Shown here in pieces: positions 30,405-39,438 of a DNA stretch of 64,000 nucleotides; the first letter of the stretch is position 1; the number at the start of each line of letters is the position of its first letter. Source of the stretch: Hydromonas sp. (GTDB lineage: Bacteria > Pseudomonadota > Gammaproteobacteria > Burkholderiales > Burkholderiaceae). Location: positions 164,887 to 228,886 of the forward strand of contig JAFEII010000028.1 in the NCBI GenBank assembly GCA_017495165.1, given 5' to 3'. Under the pieces are notes generated by a model that saw only the letters and a list, made by a program, of their open reading frames with translations, ran no database searches and was not told where the DNA came from. Made by a program: the position numbers and the translations under genes.

Positions 30405-30467
30405 TTAAGGGTTTTGTCTTACGATTGCAGCGTGCGTATCTTTGATACACCCTTAAGCTGCCATCGT
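30405..30467 (-). promoter_or_regulatory. Structured rpsB leader RNA, candidate S2 autoregulatory element
   Basis: On the minus strand ACGATGGCAGC (30467-30457) pairs with GCTGCAATCGT (30431-30421) with one mismatch. Within it, GTGTATC-AAA-GATACGC forms an inner stem at about 30432-30450. The unpaired TTAAGGG (plus 30450-30456) is exactly complementary to CCCTTAA just upstream of the ribosome binding site (plus 30405-30411), which would give a pseudoknot. S2 is known to repress its own mRNA in E. coli. That this leader does so here is inference. Confidence 0.55.
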
Positions 30468-30527
30468 GCTATTTGTTTTAAGTGTTTTTTATGAAAATTA
30501 TGGATTCACGACCTAAAACATCCGCGC

Positions 30528-30556
30528 ATTATAGTGAACTTATATCGTTTTGTAAA
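30528..30556 (-). promoter_or_regulatory. Sigma70-type promoter of rpsB
   Basis: On the minus strand TTTACA (30556-30551) and TATAAT (30533-30528) are separated by exactly 17 bases, followed by GCGCG at the presumed start region. This is the best consensus promoter in the window and gives a leader of about 130 bases. Confidence 0.8.
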
Positions 30557-30622
30557 GTCACAGCGCAGCCAAGTAACAAATATAGATTGCCAGAGTGATT
30601 CGGCAGCACTTAGATTCCGCTT

Positions 30623-31522
30623 TTATTGGAACGCAATGGGTTGAACTAGCTGGGTTTGAACTTTTGCACTAATGCGTTGAGCAGAACGCCGGTTGCTCAA
30701 GGTATTAGCAGTCGCTGCGGGTGCCAAAGCCTCATTGTTTGAGGTCGAATTTTGCGCGACTGGGCGATAAACGCTGTAATACAACAAGACGGTTCGCACA
30801 TAATTTTGGGTCTCTTTATAAGGTGGAATTTGACGGTTGTATTTATAGACCGCGCCCTCGCCCGCGTTGTAGGCAGCAATAATTAAGTCTGTACGGCCTT
30901 TAAACATTCTGGACAAATCAGCCAAATAACGCACGCCCGCGTAGATATTGCGCTCAGGCACCATGAGTTGCGGCGCAGAAACACCGTAGCGCGCCCCAGT
31001 TGGCGGTATGACTTGCATCAAACCTTGGGCATTTTTGGGCGAGACCGCGCTTGGGTTAAAGCCAGATTCTGCCGCCATGATGGACTTAACCAAGTTTGGG
31101 TCAATGCCTGCGGCACGCGCATGCCGATGAATAATGGGCTCGTAGCGCGCCAAGCTTGAGTTGCGCAGCAACTTGTTTAAAACGGCTTGGGATGGTTGTG
31201 GAATTTTTATGCCATTGGGCAAACTCATTGGGTATGCGTTGACTTTGTAGGTCGATTTCACTGCATATTTACTCATGTCAGGCAACTTCGCCTGCATTTT
31301 AATCTCTGGAATGACCACACTCACATCGTCCGACAATGTCGGCGCATCGCTTTCGAAGACGCGGTATTTGTCCGTTAATTGTTCCAGCGCGTAATGCGGC
31401 ACGCCCTGCTCATCAACGAACACGTATAAGCCTGCTGAAAACGCAGGCGTTGAACCGCCAATTGCAGCCAATGCCGCCAATGAAGTCAAACTATTTACTA
31501 TTTTTTTCTTGCTAAAACGCAC
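30623..31522 (-). CDS. Lytic transglycosylase with SLT domain
   Basis: 299 residues from a GTG start at 31522; no in-frame ATG offers a better signal peptide. A Sec signal (cleavage near PAFSA-G) is followed by a short DUF4124-like strand region (YVFVDEQGVPHYA) and a C-terminal SLT domain (about 130-250). The catalytic glutamate is in MAAESGFNP; GLMQVIP and AYNAGEGAVYKY complete the family set. It cleaves the glycan backbone of peptidoglycan in the periplasm, leaving 1,6-anhydro ends. It shares a divergence-free spacer with the rpsB promoter behind it. Confidence 0.9.
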   Translation of the reverse strand: MRFSKKKIVNSLTSLAALAAIGGSTPAFSAGLYVFVDEQGVPHYALEQLTDKYRVFESDAPTLSDDVSVVIPEIKMQAKLPDMSKYAVKSTYKVNAYPMSLPNGIKIPQPSQAVLNKLLRNSSLARYEPIIHRHARAAGIDPNLVKSIMAAESGFNPSAVSPKNAQGLMQVIPPTGARYGVSAPQLMVPERNIYAGVRYLADLSRMFKGRTDLIIAAYNAGEGAVYKYNRQIPPYKETQNYVRTVLLYYSVYRPVAQNSTSNNEALAPAATANTLSNRRSAQRISAKVQTQLVQPIAFQ

Positions 31523-31717
31523 AGTCGCTCACATTCTTTAAAAAACATTTGGTTATTTATTAAGTTCGACATAATACACGTCGTTTTAATGCTTCGCCGC
31601 CAACTCAACACAATGGTTTTGAAAACGAGGTTTGTACACACCAGTCCAACACGCCAAAGCCATTTATTCATCGCTTCGCTTAATACGTTTTATACGCTTG
31701 AAAAATGCCAGAACAAT

Positions 31718-32164
31718 TTAAGTATTCTTTGCCAGCCATGCATCCAAAGACTTTGCAAAATGCTGCGTGTCGCGCTGGCTAAATGCGCTCGGGCCGCCTG
31801 TTTGTACGCCGCTATCGCGCAGCGTTGCCATAAAATCTCGCATGGTCAATAAAGAGGCGATGTTCTCGCTGGTGTACATTTCACCGCGTGGATTGAGCGC
31901 CAACACACCCTTTTCCACCACCAATGCGGCCAGCGGCACATCCGCGGTGATGACCAAATCGCCCAATTGCGCGCGCGCAACAATGTGTGCGTCTGCCACA
32001 TCAAAACCTGAGGCGACTTGAATGGATTTAATAAATGGCGATGGCGGCGTGTGCAACATTTGATTGGCCACCAAAATCACTGGGGTTTTGGTGCGAATGG
32101 CCGCGCGAAACAGTATTTCTTTAATCACTTTGGGGCAAGCATCCCCGTCAACCCAAATGCTCAT
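31718..32164 (-). CDS. YaiI/YqxD family protein (DUF188)
   Basis: 148 residues. Family signature at the N-terminus: [18 protein letters not shown], with [23 protein letters not shown] in the middle; the arrangement of aspartates resembles a PIN-like nuclease fold. Function is not established. AAGGGG precedes the ATG. It is encoded 36 bases downstream of zapE. Confidence 0.9.
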   Translation of the reverse strand: MSIWVDGDACPKVIKEILFRAAIRTKTPVILVANQMLHTPPSPFIKSIQVASGFDVADAHIVARAQLGDLVITADVPLAALVVEKGVLALNPRGEMYTSENIASLLTMRDFMATLRDSGVQTGGPSAFSQRDTQHFAKSLDAWLAKNT

Positions 32165-32200
32165 TCAAACCCCTTTGTTTTAAACATGGTACATTAAAAA

Positions 32201-33298
32201 TTAAAGCGCCTTCACGCTCACAACAGCCTCTGCCAAATACTCCGCCGACTGCATTTCAGTCAGCCTTGAGACGGTTCTAAAAAACTCATTTGCCATTTGC
32301 CCTTGTGGATACAGCGCGCTGGCAGCCACTTGAGCGCTTAAAAACAGCTTGGTTTTGTGATCGTACATCACATCGATTAACCACGTAAATCGCCGCGCAG
32401 CCGAGAACTCGCTTGGGCTGAGTTGAGGCACATTTGACAAAATAATCGTATCGAATTGCGCAATCAACATCAAATAATCGTTCTGCGAGCGCGCACTGCC
32501 ACACAAGGCATTAAACTCAAACCAGGCAACGCGTTTGGCATAAGCACGTGTTTTGATGTCGCGGTGATTGATGGATAAAACCTGCCCTTGCGATGCGCCA
32601 GCTGTTGTGTCAAATAAACGTTGGAGCGCCGCGTCTGCTTGCGCATCGTTTGGCGTGTGATACACCACGGCATCGGTCAAAGTGCGACGGCGATAATCAA
32701 CACCTGAATCCACCTGAACAACATCCGTGATGTGTTTAATGAGCTCAATTGCAGGCAACAATCGGTCACGGTGCAAGCCATTTGGATACAAGTCGTCGGG
32801 CTTGTAATTGGACGTCATCATAAACCCCACGCCATTGTCCACCAAGGCCACCAATAAACGATGCAAAATCATTGCATCAGCAATATCTGAAATATGAAAC
32901 TCATCAAAACAAATCAAGCGATAACGTTTGGCAACCCTTGCCGCCACTTCATCCAGCGGGTCAGAAATGCCACGCAAGGTTTCAAGCTCGCGGTGCACGC
33001 TGTGCATAAACTCATGAAAATGAATGCGGATTTTTCGGGTTAAGTCAATGTGTTCGTAAAACGTGTCCATCAAAAGGCTTTTGCCGCGCCCTACGCCCCC
33101 CCACAAAAACACGCCTATTGGCACTTCTGGCTTGCTAAAAAAGCGCACCAATTTATTAGAGCGCTTGTTTTTAAACAGCAACCATGCTTCTTGCGCCACT
33201 TGCAGGCGGCGCGCAGCGGCCATTTGTGCGGAATCTGGCTGATGGCCTTGTGCGGCCATTGCGCTTAGATAGTGGTCGAGGAATAAGGTTTTTTTCAT
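32201..33298 (-). CDS. zapE: ZapE, cell-division-associated ATPase (AFG1-like)
   Basis: 365 residues. Walker A is GGVGRGKSLLMDTFYE (about 76-91) and Walker B is LICFDEFHISD. Sensor and arginine-finger regions follow in MTSNYKPDDLYPNGLHRDRLLP. ZapE binds FtsZ and destabilises its polymers during late division, especially under stress, in the bacterial members studied. No strong ribosome binding site is seen before the ATG. Confidence 0.93.
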   Translation of the reverse strand: MKKTLFLDHYLSAMAAQGHQPDSAQMAAARRLQVAQEAWLLFKNKRSNKLVRFFSKPEVPIGVFLWGGVGRGKSLLMDTFYEHIDLTRKIRIHFHEFMHSVHRELETLRGISDPLDEVAARVAKRYRLICFDEFHISDIADAMILHRLLVALVDNGVGFMMTSNYKPDDLYPNGLHRDRLLPAIELIKHITDVVQVDSGVDYRRRTLTDAVVYHTPNDAQADAALQRLFDTTAGASQGQVLSINHRDIKTRAYAKRVAWFEFNALCGSARSQNDYLMLIAQFDTIILSNVPQLSPSEFSAARRFTWLIDVMYDHKTKLFLSAQVAASALYPQGQMANEFFRTVSRLTEMQSAEYLAEAVVSVKAL

Positions 33299-33386
33299 AC
33301 GATTTCAATCGTTTTAAAAATTATAAGTATAAATAAGTGTAAATTTTGCCCAAGCAAAATTGAATCACCTTGATAAATGCGCCGTC

Positions 33387-34370
33387 TTATGGCAAGTGCG
33401 CAATAAACTCACGCACATCGTCAAAGGGGTTGCAACCTTTTGGCAAGGCGGCTGGAAAAGCCATAAACCCATGCACAGTGTTTGGGTAAGCGCGGTGCTG
33501 CACCAAGCCACCCGACTGCTCGATTTTTGTGCAAAATGCAACGCCTTCATCATGCAACACATCGCATTGCGCAGCGATTAACAGCGTGGGTGCGAGTTGG
33601 CCATAAGCACCTCGGTTGAGTATGTCTAGTGCTGGCTCGCTCGCTTGGGCTGGGTCGCTTAAATACTGACTCGCAAACCACCGCACGTCGCACAAAGTCA
33701 AAATATAATTTTTATCGCCATACAGGTGCGCGCTGGCAAACTGCGCCGTGTCCATCGTCAACCATGGATAAAACAAAATCTGCGCTTTGAGCGGCGCGTA
33801 CTGCGTTTGCTGGCTCACGCGGTAAGCAATTGATGCAGCCAAGCTGCCGCCCGCGCTGTCGCCCATCACAACCACTTGCGCCGCATCGCCGCCGAGCAGA
33901 TCAATGTTGGCATGTACCCATTCAAAAGCCGCCCAAGCATCATCGTGCGCGGCAGGATAGCGGTGTTCGGGTGCCAATCGATAATCCACATTCACCACGG
34001 TGCATTGATTGTCTTTGCAAAAACGGCGGCAATTGGCATCGGCGGCTTCTAAGTCATATAACGCCATGCCGCCGCCATGAAAATAAATCATGACAGGTTG
34101 TTTTGTATGCTCGTTGTCGCGGTAAATGCGTGCCAATTGGCCGTTGATTTGCACGTTTTGCACAGACTTGATTGACACAAAACGATTAAACAAACGCGTG
34201 GCCAATTTGGCTTCCTTGTTAAAAATAACACGCAATTTGGGTAAATTGGGGGGTGAGGTGGCGCGGCTTAAACGGCGCTCAAAACTTTTGTGTTTTTGCG
34301 CCCACAAAATCAATTTGAGTTTCCAGCCAAAGTTTGATTTGCGCTCGATGCGTGCGGCGGCGTGTTTCAT
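33387..34370 (-). CDS. Alpha/beta hydrolase, hormone-sensitive-lipase (HSL/family IV) type
   Basis: 327 residues. The oxyanion motif is YFHGGGMALYD, the nucleophile is the serine in MGDSAGGSLAAS, and the acid and base lie in AQCDVLHDEG and NTVHGFMAF. This is the family IV esterase pattern. No signal peptide is visible. The ATG overlaps the stop of the small membrane protein gene upstream (ATGA), so the two are translated together. Likely substrates are short-chain esters, but this is only a family-level guess. Confidence 0.88.
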   Translation of the reverse strand: MKHAAARIERKSNFGWKLKLILWAQKHKSFERRLSRATSPPNLPKLRVIFNKEAKLATRLFNRFVSIKSVQNVQINGQLARIYRDNEHTKQPVMIYFHGGGMALYDLEAADANCRRFCKDNQCTVVNVDYRLAPEHRYPAAHDDAWAAFEWVHANIDLLGGDAAQVVVMGDSAGGSLAASIAYRVSQQTQYAPLKAQILFYPWLTMDTAQFASAHLYGDKNYILTLCDVRWFASQYLSDPAQASEPALDILNRGAYGQLAPTLLIAAQCDVLHDEGVAFCTKIEQSGGLVQHRAYPNTVHGFMAFPAALPKGCNPFDDVREFIAHLP

Positions 34371-34627
34371 TTGACCGCCCTTTTACCACGAAAAAAATGA
34401 TACAACAGCGGGATGGACAGCGCCACGCCCGCCAGCGTCATCGTTTCTGCGTACATGGGAAACTTCAAACTGTGCGGCATAATTTTTGCCAAATGGTTTT
34501 GCTCGATATAACCGACCACCAATAAAGCCGTGCCAATCACATCAATCACAATCAGCTTTATGGGCAATTTTCTTTTAAGTGGTGCATTTTGAGCCTCATC
34601 TGCCATCATTTTTCCCATCAAGTCCAT
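34367..34627 (-). CDS. Small membrane protein coupled to the hydrolase
   Basis: 86 residues if started at 34627; internal ATGs at 34609 and 34606 have the better spaced purine tract (GGGA) and may be the true start. Two hydrophobic helices are seen (about residues 24-41 and 63-79) with a basic C-terminus RGKRAVK. I recognise no family. Its overlap with the hydrolase gene and 86-base distance from the NSS transporter gene suggest one transcription unit, though a terminator lies between transporter and this gene. Confidence 0.65.
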   Translation of the reverse strand: MDLMGKMMADEAQNAPLKRKLPIKLIVIDVIGTALLVVGYIEQNHLAKIMPHSLKFPMYAETMTLAGVALSIPLLYHFFRGKRAVK

Positions 34628-34644
34628 GCATAAAATACGTTAAT

Positions 34645-34676
34645 AAAAACACGCCGCCCATAAATGGAGCGGCGTG
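34645..34676 (-). terminator. Intrinsic terminator after the NSS transporter gene
   Basis: On the minus strand CACGCCGC pairs with GCGGCGTG (34676-34669 with 34657-34650), extended by TCCA/TGGG, and is followed by TTTTTATT. Confidence 0.88.
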
Positions 34677-34713
34677 CGAATTTTAAAGCAAAATGGCTTG
34701 CAAACGAGCCGTA

Positions 34714-36084
34714 TTAAGAGATTTTGCCTGAAATTTTTGCAACAAGCACCACGACAATTGCAATTGGGGCAATAAAGCGCGCGGCAATTTGAAAGGCTTT
34801 GAACCATTTGACCGCGTACAAACCTTGACTGCTCAACTCATCACGCACATCAGCAGGCTTCATAAACCAGCCAGCAAAAACAATCACCAACAAACCGCCC
34901 AAAGGCAACAACATATTGCTTGACCACCAATCCATGGTGTCAAAAAAGTTTTGCGGCCCCGCCAAAGTAGGGAACTTTAATTTTGAGACGCCTGATGTCG
35001 GACTCATCGACAACGCGCACAAAACACCCAATACGCTGCTGGTCAGCGTGGCAACGATGGTTGCCATGATGCGGCCAAATTTAAACTCTTCGCATAAAAA
35101 CGTCACCAACACTTCCAGCAATGAAATCGCCGACGTCAACGCCGCAACAGCCAACAGCACAAAAAATGCAATCGCAAAGAAATAGCCACCCGGCATTTGG
35201 TTAAATACGTTTGGCAGCGTCACAAATGCAAGCCCAGGGCCTTGTCCAGGATTAACCCCAAACGCAAACACCGCAGGGAAAATCGCCAAACCCGCCAACA
35301 ACGCAATCGCCGTATCGGCAAGGGTCACTTGCAAAGCCAACTTGCCAAGCGACTGGGTTTTGCCCGTGTATGAACCATACACCAACATTGCGCCCATGCC
35401 CAAAGACAGGGTAAAGAAACAATGCCCCAACGCGACCAAAACTGATTGCGCAGTTAACTTACTAAAATCAGGTGTGAGTAAAAAATCAATCCCTTTGGAT
35501 GCGCCATCGAGCGTCATGCCACGAATCGCCAAAACAACCACAATCACAAACAACATCGGCATCATGATTTTGGAGTACTTTTCAATCCCATCTTTCACGC
35601 CCGACAACACAATAAATGCGGTCATTACCATGAAAATCATCTGCCAAAAAATTGGCTGTGTGCCATTGGTGATGAAAGAGTCAAACATTTTGCTAATTTG
35701 CTCAGGCGTTGCACCAGCAAACTGATTGGTCACTGACAAATACGTGTAATTGAGCGTCCAACCCGCCACCACGCCGTAAAACGACAAAATCATAAACGCC
35801 GCAACCACGCCAAACCAACCCGTTAAAAACCACGCTTGTTTAGGCGCAAGTGCTTTAAATGCGCCCACTGACGCACTCTGCGTGCGCCGACCAATCAGCA
35901 ATTCCGCAAACATGACCGGCACGCCCACCAAAGCGATGCAAATCAAATACACCAGCACAAACGCAGCCCCGCCGTTCTCGCCCGTAATGTATGGGAATTT
36001 CCAAATATTGCCCAACCCAATTGCCGAGCCCGCCGCTGCGGCCAGCACACCAAATGATGAGCCGAATGTTTCACGTTTTGTCAT
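34714..36084 (-). CDS. Sodium-dependent transporter of the neurotransmitter:sodium symporter (NSS/SNF) family
   Basis: 456 residues with about eleven to twelve membrane helices. The first helix shows the sodium-site signature GSAIGLGNIWKFPYITGENGG. The unwound helix-6 region GHCFFTLSLGMGAM is also present. Bacterial members such as LeuT and MhsT import amino acids with sodium. The substrate here is unknown. AGAGGA precedes the ATG. It has its own terminator. Confidence 0.92.
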   Translation of the reverse strand: MTKRETFGSSFGVLAAAAGSAIGLGNIWKFPYITGENGGAAFVLVYLICIALVGVPVMFAELLIGRRTQSASVGAFKALAPKQAWFLTGWFGVVAAFMILSFYGVVAGWTLNYTYLSVTNQFAGATPEQISKMFDSFITNGTQPIFWQMIFMVMTAFIVLSGVKDGIEKYSKIMMPMLFVIVVVLAIRGMTLDGASKGIDFLLTPDFSKLTAQSVLVALGHCFFTLSLGMGAMLVYGSYTGKTQSLGKLALQVTLADTAIALLAGLAIFPAVFAFGVNPGQGPGLAFVTLPNVFNQMPGGYFFAIAFFVLLAVAALTSAISLLEVLVTFLCEEFKFGRIMATIVATLTSSVLGVLCALSMSPTSGVSKLKFPTLAGPQNFFDTMDWWSSNMLLPLGGLLVIVFAGWFMKPADVRDELSSQGLYAVKWFKAFQIAARFIAPIAIVVVLVAKISGKIS

Positions 36085-36239
36085 AAATCCTCTTTATTCA
36101 AAAAAAATGGCTTGCCATGCAAAGTAAGACAAGCCCGCGATTGTACCGTCAAAGCAGAATTTTATACAATCTTTGAATGGTGAAATTCCTGCGCCAATCT
36201 GAATTTTCGGGCGAATTTACTTACTTTTAAGCCAATTTT

Positions 36240-36764
36240 TCAATCCTCAAGCCTTGCGCCCTCACCTGCGTATGGATCCGTAAATGACAATTTGTTCAAA
36301 ATAACGCGCTCTAAGCCTTCCATTTCTTCGGCTTGAACATCGTCCAAGTGATCATAACCTTGCGCGTGCAGCACGCCATGCACCACCAAATGCGCGGCGT
36401 GCGCGAGCAAGGTTTTGCCTTGAGCGGTAGCTTCGCGCTGCAATACGTCGCCGCACAACACAATATCGGCCTCAATCTGCGCACCGTGTTGTTCAGCAAG
36501 CGCCAAACGCACTTCGGGCGGCAAATCATTGAGCGATTCGTCATCGTCGCCATAGGCAAACGTCAGCACATTGGTGGCGTAATCTTTGCCGCGATAATCG
36601 CGGTTAAGCGTTTGCGCTTCGATTGAATCAACAAAGCGCAGCGTTATGCTGGCATCTTGTTGCAATGCGGCTTTAACCCAGCGGCGCAATAACGGGCGCG
36701 GTAAAACCGCTGACCAGTCAAATGAGGCATCGGCATATTGAACGGATAAGGATAATTGGGGCAT
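36240..36764 (-). CDS. ybeY: YbeY, endoribonuclease for 16S rRNA maturation
   Basis: 174 residues. The zinc motif HLVVHGVLHAQGYDH has the three histidines in the expected H-x3-H-x5-H pattern, and the conserved TNVLTFAYGDD precedes it. YbeY takes part in 16S rRNA 3'-end maturation and 70S quality control. In related genomes it sits between phoH and corC/ybeX; here phoH is missing and two other genes separate it from corC. Confidence 0.95.
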   Translation of the reverse strand: MPQLSLSVQYADASFDWSAVLPRPLLRRWVKAALQQDASITLRFVDSIEAQTLNRDYRGKDYATNVLTFAYGDDDESLNDLPPEVRLALAEQHGAQIEADIVLCGDVLQREATAQGKTLLAHAAHLVVHGVLHAQGYDHLDDVQAEEMEGLERVILNKLSFTDPYAGEGARLED

Positions 36765-36842
36765 GGTGTTGTCTAAAAAAAGATGATGAAAATGGGTATG
36801 GATATTGAAATGAATTTATCAGGCCATACCAGCTGGTGCGGC

Positions 36843-37970
36843 TTAATTGGCGCGTGCCACACAACTTTTGAACCGCTTTAAAACCGAGTCGGCATACCAT
36901 TGCGTGGTGAGTTTGCGGGTGATTTTGTCGCTTTTAAGCACAATACTTGGAATCTGTTCGCTCAACACCTTGCCAAATCGTTTTTGGTGCAGCTGCGAGA
37001 GCCATTGATAGGTCTGCGTCTGAGTAAAATCGGCGTCTTTTTCGCGCTTTAAGTCGGCTAAAATTTGCACATCATTTAAGGTTGACTTTTGTTTGACCGC
37101 CAAAGCAGTCAAGGCTTGATGCGTCTTGGAAGCTTTGGGTGCGCCATCGACGTATGACAATAAATCGCCATCCGTGCCAATCGATTTATTGGCGGTAAGG
37201 TTTAAAATCATCTGCTGGAATGCTGCGTTGCGGCTGGCGTAATGTCCCGCGTTAAAATCCGCAAATCGATAATACGGGCTGGAATACGCAGCAGGGTAAT
37301 TAAGCAAATGCGATGCGCCATACAAAACACCGCCAGCGCGGCTATAAACTTGCTCACGAACATTGCTGCTCGACTGCCCCAACTGGCTGGCCATGCTTTG
37401 CGCATAGTCAATTGACACCTGCATTGAACCTGCGGTGGTGACGAGCTGAGCCACATCCATGCGCATCGCTTTTAAGCCCAAAAAGCTGTATTTTGCGGCG
37501 GCAAACTCGTTGTACCACTGCTCAAACTCACGTTCGGTTTTGATGCTTTGCATATTGGCTTTAAAGGTTTTACCGTTTTGGGCGGTTTGTGCCAAACGCA
37601 GATTGAGCGCAATTGACAGCACGGGATTTTCCTGCATTTTTTCAATTTTTTTCGCCAAAATTTGGCGGATATTGGCCACGGCTGGATCGGCTTTAAAGCC
37701 GCTTTCTTGTTGAATAACCGCAACGATGGCGCAGACATTTTCAACCGATTTATCCGCGTTAAACGCATCAAGTGCCGCAAAAATATCGGTGGCCCAAAAA
37801 GCTTCAAACTCGCCCCGAGGCATAGACGGTTTAATCAGTTGGCTGGTTTGCTCAACCGTGAGGCGTTTGGGCTCTGGCGCGCGCGGCGTTTGCTCTTGCG
37901 TGCAGGCCGTTAATAATGACAGTCCAATCAAGGCGCAAGGGATGGGTTTTGGCACAATTTTTCCAAGCAT
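36843..37970 (-). CDS. DUF1615 lipoprotein
   Basis: 375 residues from ATG at 37970. The signal peptide ends in lipobox LLTAC, followed by a proline-rich linker and the DUF1615 domain. VENVCAIVAVIQQESGFKADP resembles the catalytic helix of lytic transglycosylases (glutamate in QQESGF), and NAGHYASRNAAFQ is a second conserved part. A peptidoglycan-related role is therefore possible but not shown. It starts 13 bases after the YihY stop. Confidence 0.82.
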   Translation of the reverse strand: MLGKIVPKPIPCALIGLSLLTACTQEQTPRAPEPKRLTVEQTSQLIKPSMPRGEFEAFWATDIFAALDAFNADKSVENVCAIVAVIQQESGFKADPAVANIRQILAKKIEKMQENPVLSIALNLRLAQTAQNGKTFKANMQSIKTEREFEQWYNEFAAAKYSFLGLKAMRMDVAQLVTTAGSMQVSIDYAQSMASQLGQSSSNVREQVYSRAGGVLYGASHLLNYPAAYSSPYYRFADFNAGHYASRNAAFQQMILNLTANKSIGTDGDLLSYVDGAPKASKTHQALTALAVKQKSTLNDVQILADLKREKDADFTQTQTYQWLSQLHQKRFGKVLSEQIPSIVLKSDKITRKLTTQWYADSVLKRFKSCVARAN

Positions 37971-37983
37971 GGTTGATAAACGC

Positions 37984-39210
37984 CTAGCGAGCACCAAACA
38001 GCTCACTCAGACTTACGTGGTGGTAGGTTGAGTTATGCATATTGGTGAAAATACCCGCCCACGGTAAATGGTTTTTTTGAGCCTTATCGGCAAAATATTG
38101 GGAATTGAACACAAATACGTCATATAAATCGGCCAGCGTCACTTGGGTTGTGTCGCAAATCAGGGCCCAGCCCGTGCCTTCATCGTGGCGCCGAATTTTG
38201 GCAACCCAACCATTTTCTTGCAGCTTTATCACAATATCGGCCAGCTCCTCGCTGTTTAGGCGCATATGTGATTGCAACGCTGACCAGCTCAGCATGTGAC
38301 TTGGCGAGTGCTGTGCTTGATACAAAACATACAAAATCATCAGCGCTTCAGGCAGGCCGTCGCCTGCGCGAGGTTCTTTGCGCCAGCGTTCAAATTTTAA
38401 AATCGGCAAACTTGCGGTTAAAGATGCGCCAAACAGCACAATCATCCAAAAAACGTACAGCCACAAAAAAAACGCAGGAATAATTGAAAACGCACTGTAA
38501 ATAACGGCGTATACCTGAAAGCCTTTAAAAACAGAAGCAAAGCCATTGGTGAGCGCCACAAATAAAACGGCGGTAACCAAACCACCAATCACCGCGTCTT
38601 TCCACAAAACCCGCCGATTGGGGACAAATACGTATAAAGACGAAAATGCCAATACCGATAACGCAAATGGAATGAGCAGCGATAAAATCCCCTGAAAAAC
38701 TGGGGAATGATTGAGCGCTGCGATGATGAATTGCCCAGCCAGCAAAACCAGACCAAAGCAGATGGGGCCCAGTGTTAACACCGCCCAATAAACCAGCACG
38801 TTTTTGCGCATCAAACCACGGCGTTTGACTTTCCAAATATCGTTAAACACGCGGTCGATTGTGCCCATGGTCATGAGCGTGGAGAAAATCATCAAAATCA
38901 TGCTCAACAATGATAAGCGCGAGCTTTGTTCTGCGAACTGCGTGATCTGTTTCATGACCACGTTGCTCATTTTTTCGGGCATGAGGTTGTCCAACATGAA
39001 TTGCTGGATGATTTTTTGGAAGGTTTGAAACACAGGGAAAATCGTCAAAATAGAAAGCATCACCACCACAAGCGGTACAATCGACAACACGGTGGTAAAA
39101 CTCAGACTGCCCGCAACCTGCGGCAAGCGGTGATCTTGCATGCGATTGAGTAAAAATCGCGTGCTGCTTTTAAGCCGTTGCCAGTGTTCTTGTAGGGTTG
39201 CTAAGTTCAT
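37984..39210 (-). CDS. YihY family inner-membrane protein (formerly called ribonuclease BN)
   Basis: 408 residues from ATG at 39210, with GGAAA upstream; a TTG start at 39219 is less likely. Six membrane helices (about residues 35-285) are followed by a cytosolic helical tail (about 290-408) with a winged-helix-like part, LSWSALQSHMRLNSEELADI. Signatures: LSFTTVLSIVPLVVVMLS and FSIIPAFFLWLYVFWMIVLFGA. The old name RNase BN is wrong for this family; it may be a transporter or flippase of unknown substrate. It lies between corC and the DUF1615 gene. Confidence 0.88.
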   Translation of the reverse strand: MNLATLQEHWQRLKSSTRFLLNRMQDHRLPQVAGSLSFTTVLSIVPLVVVMLSILTIFPVFQTFQKIIQQFMLDNLMPEKMSNVVMKQITQFAEQSSRLSLLSMILMIFSTLMTMGTIDRVFNDIWKVKRRGLMRKNVLVYWAVLTLGPICFGLVLLAGQFIIAALNHSPVFQGILSLLIPFALSVLAFSSLYVFVPNRRVLWKDAVIGGLVTAVLFVALTNGFASVFKGFQVYAVIYSAFSIIPAFFLWLYVFWMIVLFGASLTASLPILKFERWRKEPRAGDGLPEALMILYVLYQAQHSPSHMLSWSALQSHMRLNSEELADIVIKLQENGWVAKIRRHDEGTGWALICDTTQVTLADLYDVFVFNSQYFADKAQKNHLPWAGIFTNMHNSTYHHVSLSELFGAR

Positions 39211-39339
39211 TTTTTCCAAACGGATGTGGTGGTTTGAGGATGCGTTTTAAATGAGCGTTTTGCATAACCGATGAACGCAACCGCTTCTATTTTTGGAGGC
39301 GCAAATTACGGATTATGTGGATTTTTCATGCTTATTACC

Positions 39340-39372
39340 CAAAACTTGTTCGGGTTTCCCGAACAAGTTTTG
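39340..39372 (-). terminator. Long hairpin downstream of corC
   Basis: CAAAACTTGTTCGGG and CCCGAACAAGTTTTG form a perfect 15-bp stem with a TTT loop. The T-run is within the stem arm (TTTTG). It probably ends the corC transcript before yihY. Confidence 0.75.
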
Positions 39373-39438
39373 TCCAATCCCAACAAAGTAGCTTTTTACT
39401 TTTTACGTTTTAATTGTCTGTGCAGATGTCTTTAAATC

